Shown piece by piece: positions 61,472 to 64,000 of a DNA stretch of 64,000 nucleotides. Both the position numbers and the translations under genes were made by a program. The notes below the pieces were generated by a model, which saw only the letters and a program-made list of their open reading frames with translations, did not search any database and was not told where the DNA came from. Positions within the stretch are counted from its first letter, which is position 1, and every line of letters starts with the position of its first letter. This DNA comes from Hanleya hanleyi (Eukaryota > Mollusca > Polyplacophora > Lepidopleurida > Hanleyidae), in NCBI GenBank assembly GCA_036873755.1, contig JAVTVY010025281.1:42199-106198 (forward strand), in the 5' to 3' direction.

Positions 61472-64000
61472 CATCACAGAATCAGAATCAGAATCAGAAT
61501 ATTTATTGCAAATTAATGCGCCCCATTTGGAGCAAACAATCACAGAGAAATCACATGGGGAATCATTTAGAGTTCATTGGAATTGATTGACATTGTGAGA
61601 TAAGTTACACAATCACAAGAGTATTAACTACAAGCCTTAAGCTATGTACGGTACCTTAATATTAGAACATGAAGGCTGACAATGTTTTATATGTACTGAA
61701 CACAGCTAGATATTAGCCTCTCTCATTTCAAAAGAACAACATAGATATGAACCCAGAGCTTTACAGACAGAAAAGTCTTCACAACTTAATATCCAGATAA
61801 ACTGATTATGTAATGATAAATTTAAAAAGGAGGAACAGACCTTGTTGACAATAGAAATTAGGTCATCCCGGGCCAGTTTGTACTTAGGGCACTCGAGTAG
61901 AAAATGTATTTCATCTTCGATGCTGTTCATATTGCACAATTCACAAAGCCGTTTCTCTACGGGAATGTTTTTATATCTGCCCTTTTCTATGTTCAATTGG
62001 AGGGCACTAAGCCTAAATTTACATACAGAGCTCCTTAACCTTCGATCCTTAATGGTATATAAATAGGGTTCAGCTTTAAAACATCCTTTATACAATTGAT
62101 AAGTTCTTAATTTGAAGTTATTGACAACATGGAACTGCGTCCTATTAGACATATCACCTACCATGTTAGTTTTAAATCCTACATCTCTTGTCCACTTCAG
62201 CTTATATAATGAAACGATGGACGTTTGTACTTTCTTAATGAGAGTATTTTGGGGAATATTAGTCACCCGTGGAGATAAATGTGATATACCAAGGCAATTC
62301 AGAACCGCCTCGACTGAACCTACCCATGAGATATTGCCACTAGAGTGAAGGGAGACAGAAAGCTTATATGCTTCCGAAACCAAGCTATCATCTTCTAGAT
62401 TACATAATCTAATCCAAAATTTTATCATAGATATAATAATATCAAATGAAATGGGGAATCTCCCCATGTCACCACGTACAGCGGCATTAGATGTTTTGGA
62501 ATGTACACCTAGAGCATACTTACAAAATCTAAGATGTAACTTCTCAGAATACATGTTTTCAAGGACATCAAATAAATAATCAGAGCCTTTGTTCAGACAT
62601 TTTTTTGCATTAATACATCCCCAAACATCTGATCCATATAACAGAATGGGTTTGATAGTATGATCAAATACGTGACAACAAGTACGTATGTCCAGTACAG
62701 AAGAACCGAAGCATTTAGACAGATGAAAAAAGGCTTTCAATCCCTTCTTGTACAAATAATCTTGAGCTAAAGTAAAGGAGCCAGATTGAGTAAAAGTGGT
62801 ACCAAGGTAAGTATATGACTGAACTTGATCAAGTGATTTGCCACCATACACTATGTCACAGTGAACAGTTCTACCAGATTTGGTCATAACCAAAGTCTTA
62901 CTTTTATCATAATTGATAGTTAGATCCCATTTCTGACAGTATTCGTGAACCTTGTTTACACTATGTTGTAAATCTTCAGAACTTTCAGATATTAATACTA
63001 GATCATCGGCGAACAATAAACAGTTAAGGGGAGTAGTAGTTAATGATACTGGCTCACATGAAGCATCAAAAATATCTGTTATGTCATGTAAGAAAACTTT
63101 AAATAAGGAGGGACTCAAGTTGTCCCCCTGTTTCACACCGACATTTGATACAAATGACTCAGTAAGGGTATTGCCCACTTTAACCTGTAGTTCAACCTGG
63201 GAATACATACTTCTAATAATGCGGAATAAATGACCAGTTATTCCAACATCGATAAGTTTATACAGCAAACCTGCATGACTAACAGTGTCGAATGCTTTCG
63301 AGAAATCGATAAAGCAGGTGTAGAGTGGTTTAGACAACTGTGCATTATATTTGTCAACCAATGTTTTCAATACAAATGTATGATCTGTTGTCCGCTTACC
63401 AGGGCAGAAGCCTATCTGTTCTCTTGGAATAATACCATTATTGACTAAATAACTTTCTAACCTCTTGTTAAGTACAGAGTTAAAAGCTTTACCAATACAA
63501 CTAGTTATGGCAATGCCCCTAAAATTACCAGGGTCATACAAGTTCCCCTTCTTATGTATTGGGATAATGTAACCACACGACCAGGACTTGGGATAAACAG
63601 AATTAGAATAAATAAGATTGAATAGCTTTACCAAACTAGGTAGTAATGCGGTCTGGCCATATTTGAGCATTTCGTTCATGATACTATCTAAACCAACTGC
63701 CTTGTTGTTTTTAAGTTTATTAATTGCAGCCAATACTTCATTGGGAGTTATTCTATTATCTACTTCTGAAAAAGAGATCATCTCTGGGTTGATATCGAAG
63801 ATATCTACAGAGCTCTTAGACTTATTCAAATTGGTAAAATGATCATTCCATTCGAAAGGGGAAATATTTTCAGCTTTATCGGTTGAACTGCCATTCTTCA
63901 GATTATCTAGTAACTGCCAATATTCTCTAGGATTACTCTCTTGGAGATCATTAAGTCGAGTAATCAAGTCCTCTTTATAAGACCTTCTCTTCTTCTTTTT
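61472..64000 (-). mobile_element. Non-LTR retrotransposon (LINE), 5' part outside the window
   Basis: Minus-strand ORF plus 3' UTR ending in AATAAATATTCTGATTCTG with a short (ATTCTG)n tail at about 61,478-61,500, the style of tail found in several LINE families. The 5' half, including any endonuclease, lies beyond 64,000. Confidence 0.88.
61706..64000 (-). CDS. LINE reverse transcriptase, partial
   Basis: The frame is open to the window edge and has no stop until 61,706, giving over 760 residues. It contains the LINE fingers/palm motifs in order: NKAVGLDSIMNEML, IIPIHKKGN, FRGIAITSCIGKAFN, REQIGFCPGKRTTDH, TCFIDFSKAFDTVSH (first catalytic Asp), VGVKQGDNLSPSLFKVF, and LLFADDLVLI (catalytic FADD near 63,000). 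The C-terminus has a CELCN ... DEIHFLLECPKY zinc-like segment. The enzyme performs target-primed reverse transcription. No lesion is visible in the part present, so this is the best-preserved retroelement ORF of the window. I did not assign a clade. Confidence 0.93.
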   Translation of the reverse strand, partial: KKKKRRSYKEDLITRLNDLQESNPREYWQLLDNLKNGSSTDKAENISPFEWNDHFTNLNKSKSSVDIFDINPEMISFSEVDNRITPNEVLAAINKLKNNKAVGLDSIMNEMLKYGQTALLPSLVKLFNLIYSNSVYPKSWSCGYIIPIHKKGNLYDPGNFRGIAITSCIGKAFNSVLNKRLESYLVNNGIIPREQIGFCPGKRTTDHTFVLKTLVDKYNAQLSKPLYTCFIDFSKAFDTVSHAGLLYKLIDVGITGHLFRIIRSMYSQVELQVKVGNTLTESFVSNVGVKQGDNLSPSLFKVFLHDITDIFDASCEPVSLTTTPLNCLLFADDLVLISESSEDLQHSVNKVHEYCQKWDLTINYDKSKTLVMTKSGRTVHCDIVYGGKSLDQVQSYTYLGTTFTQSGSFTLAQDYLYKKGLKAFFHLSKCFGSSVLDIRTCCHVFDHTIKPILLYGSDVWGCINAKKCLNKGSDYLFDVLENMYSEKLHLRFCKYALGVHSKTSNAAVRGDMGRFPISFDIIISMIKFWIRLCNLEDDSLVSEAYKLSVSLHSSGNISWVGSVEAVLNCLGISHLSPRVTNIPQNTLIKKVQTSIVSLYKLKWTRDVGFKTNMVGDMSNRTQFHVVNNFKLRTYQLYKGCFKAEPYLYTIKDRRLRSSVCKFRLSALQLNIEKGRYKNIPVEKRLCELCNMNSIEDEIHFLLECPKYKLARDDLISIVNKVCSSFLNLSLHNQFIWILSCEDFSVCKALGSYLCCSFEMREANI

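Overview
The window looks like repeat-dense nuclear DNA of a marine invertebrate, most plausibly a mollusc. It holds almost nothing but selfish elements: a Polinton/Maverick (adintovirus-like) element with a chromodomain integrase, Penelope-like, DIRS-like and non-LTR retroelements, and many short terminal-inverted-repeat (TIR) elements. I found no confidently identified host gene and no tRNA or rRNA gene. The organism assignment rests on the mix of elements and is an inference.

Layout. (1) 1-11,732 is a decayed, internally deleted Polinton. Both TIRs are visible, and each carries a TATA box driving an inward gene. On the left this is a CARD-domain protein (440-1648). On the right it is a protein-primed family B DNA polymerase. 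Between them lie a RING-finger gene (frameshifted), a small glutamine-rich protein gene, a PC4-like repeat gene (broken), a chromodomain integrase (frameshift plus nonsense), a proline-rich membrane protein, a packaging ATPase (frameshift), and a pX-like basic core protein that runs straight into the truncated polymerase. Capsid and protease genes are absent. The two inner minus-strand genes end 30-45 bases before perfect or near-perfect histone-type 3' stem-loops, which is the most unexpected signal here. (2) 11,733-15,530 holds promoter-like repeats, a 22-bp minisatellite, a second Polinton remnant (polymerase N-terminus joined to a short conserved tail), and another minisatellite. (3) 18,842-26,738 is a 7.9-kb inverted repeat with arms of about 3.6 kb. 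Its arms share promoter motifs and a gene tail with the Polinton material and carry a two-finger C2H2 ORF in each arm, intact on the left and missing zinc ligands on the right. (4) 27,300-30,950 has a LINE 3' remnant and a broken Penelope-like element. (5) 30,950-52,540 is AT-rich DNA with many palindromic or TIR elements, some with clear target duplications (TTAA, CATGA). (6) 52,541-59,011 is a DIRS-like tyrosine-recombinase retrotransposon with inverted terminal repeats and a textbook internal complementary region. (7) 59,700-61,460 is a split TTAA-type MITE. (8) 61,472-64,000 is a non-LTR retrotransposon on the minus strand, cut by the window edge.

How the parts fit. In the Polinton, integrase, ATPase, core protein and polymerase would form an integrate/replicate/package set, while CARD and RING proteins would be candidates for host death-pathway modulation. 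Nearly every catalytic ORF is broken, so this copy is a fossil. The CARD ORF and the small glutamine-rich ORF remain open. The Polinton, the second remnant and the large palindrome share families of promoter-like motifs (ACCCGGATGTA, CCAAT, TGACGTCA, TGCGCATGCGCA, TCACGTGACCGGAA), suggesting one extended family of related elements.
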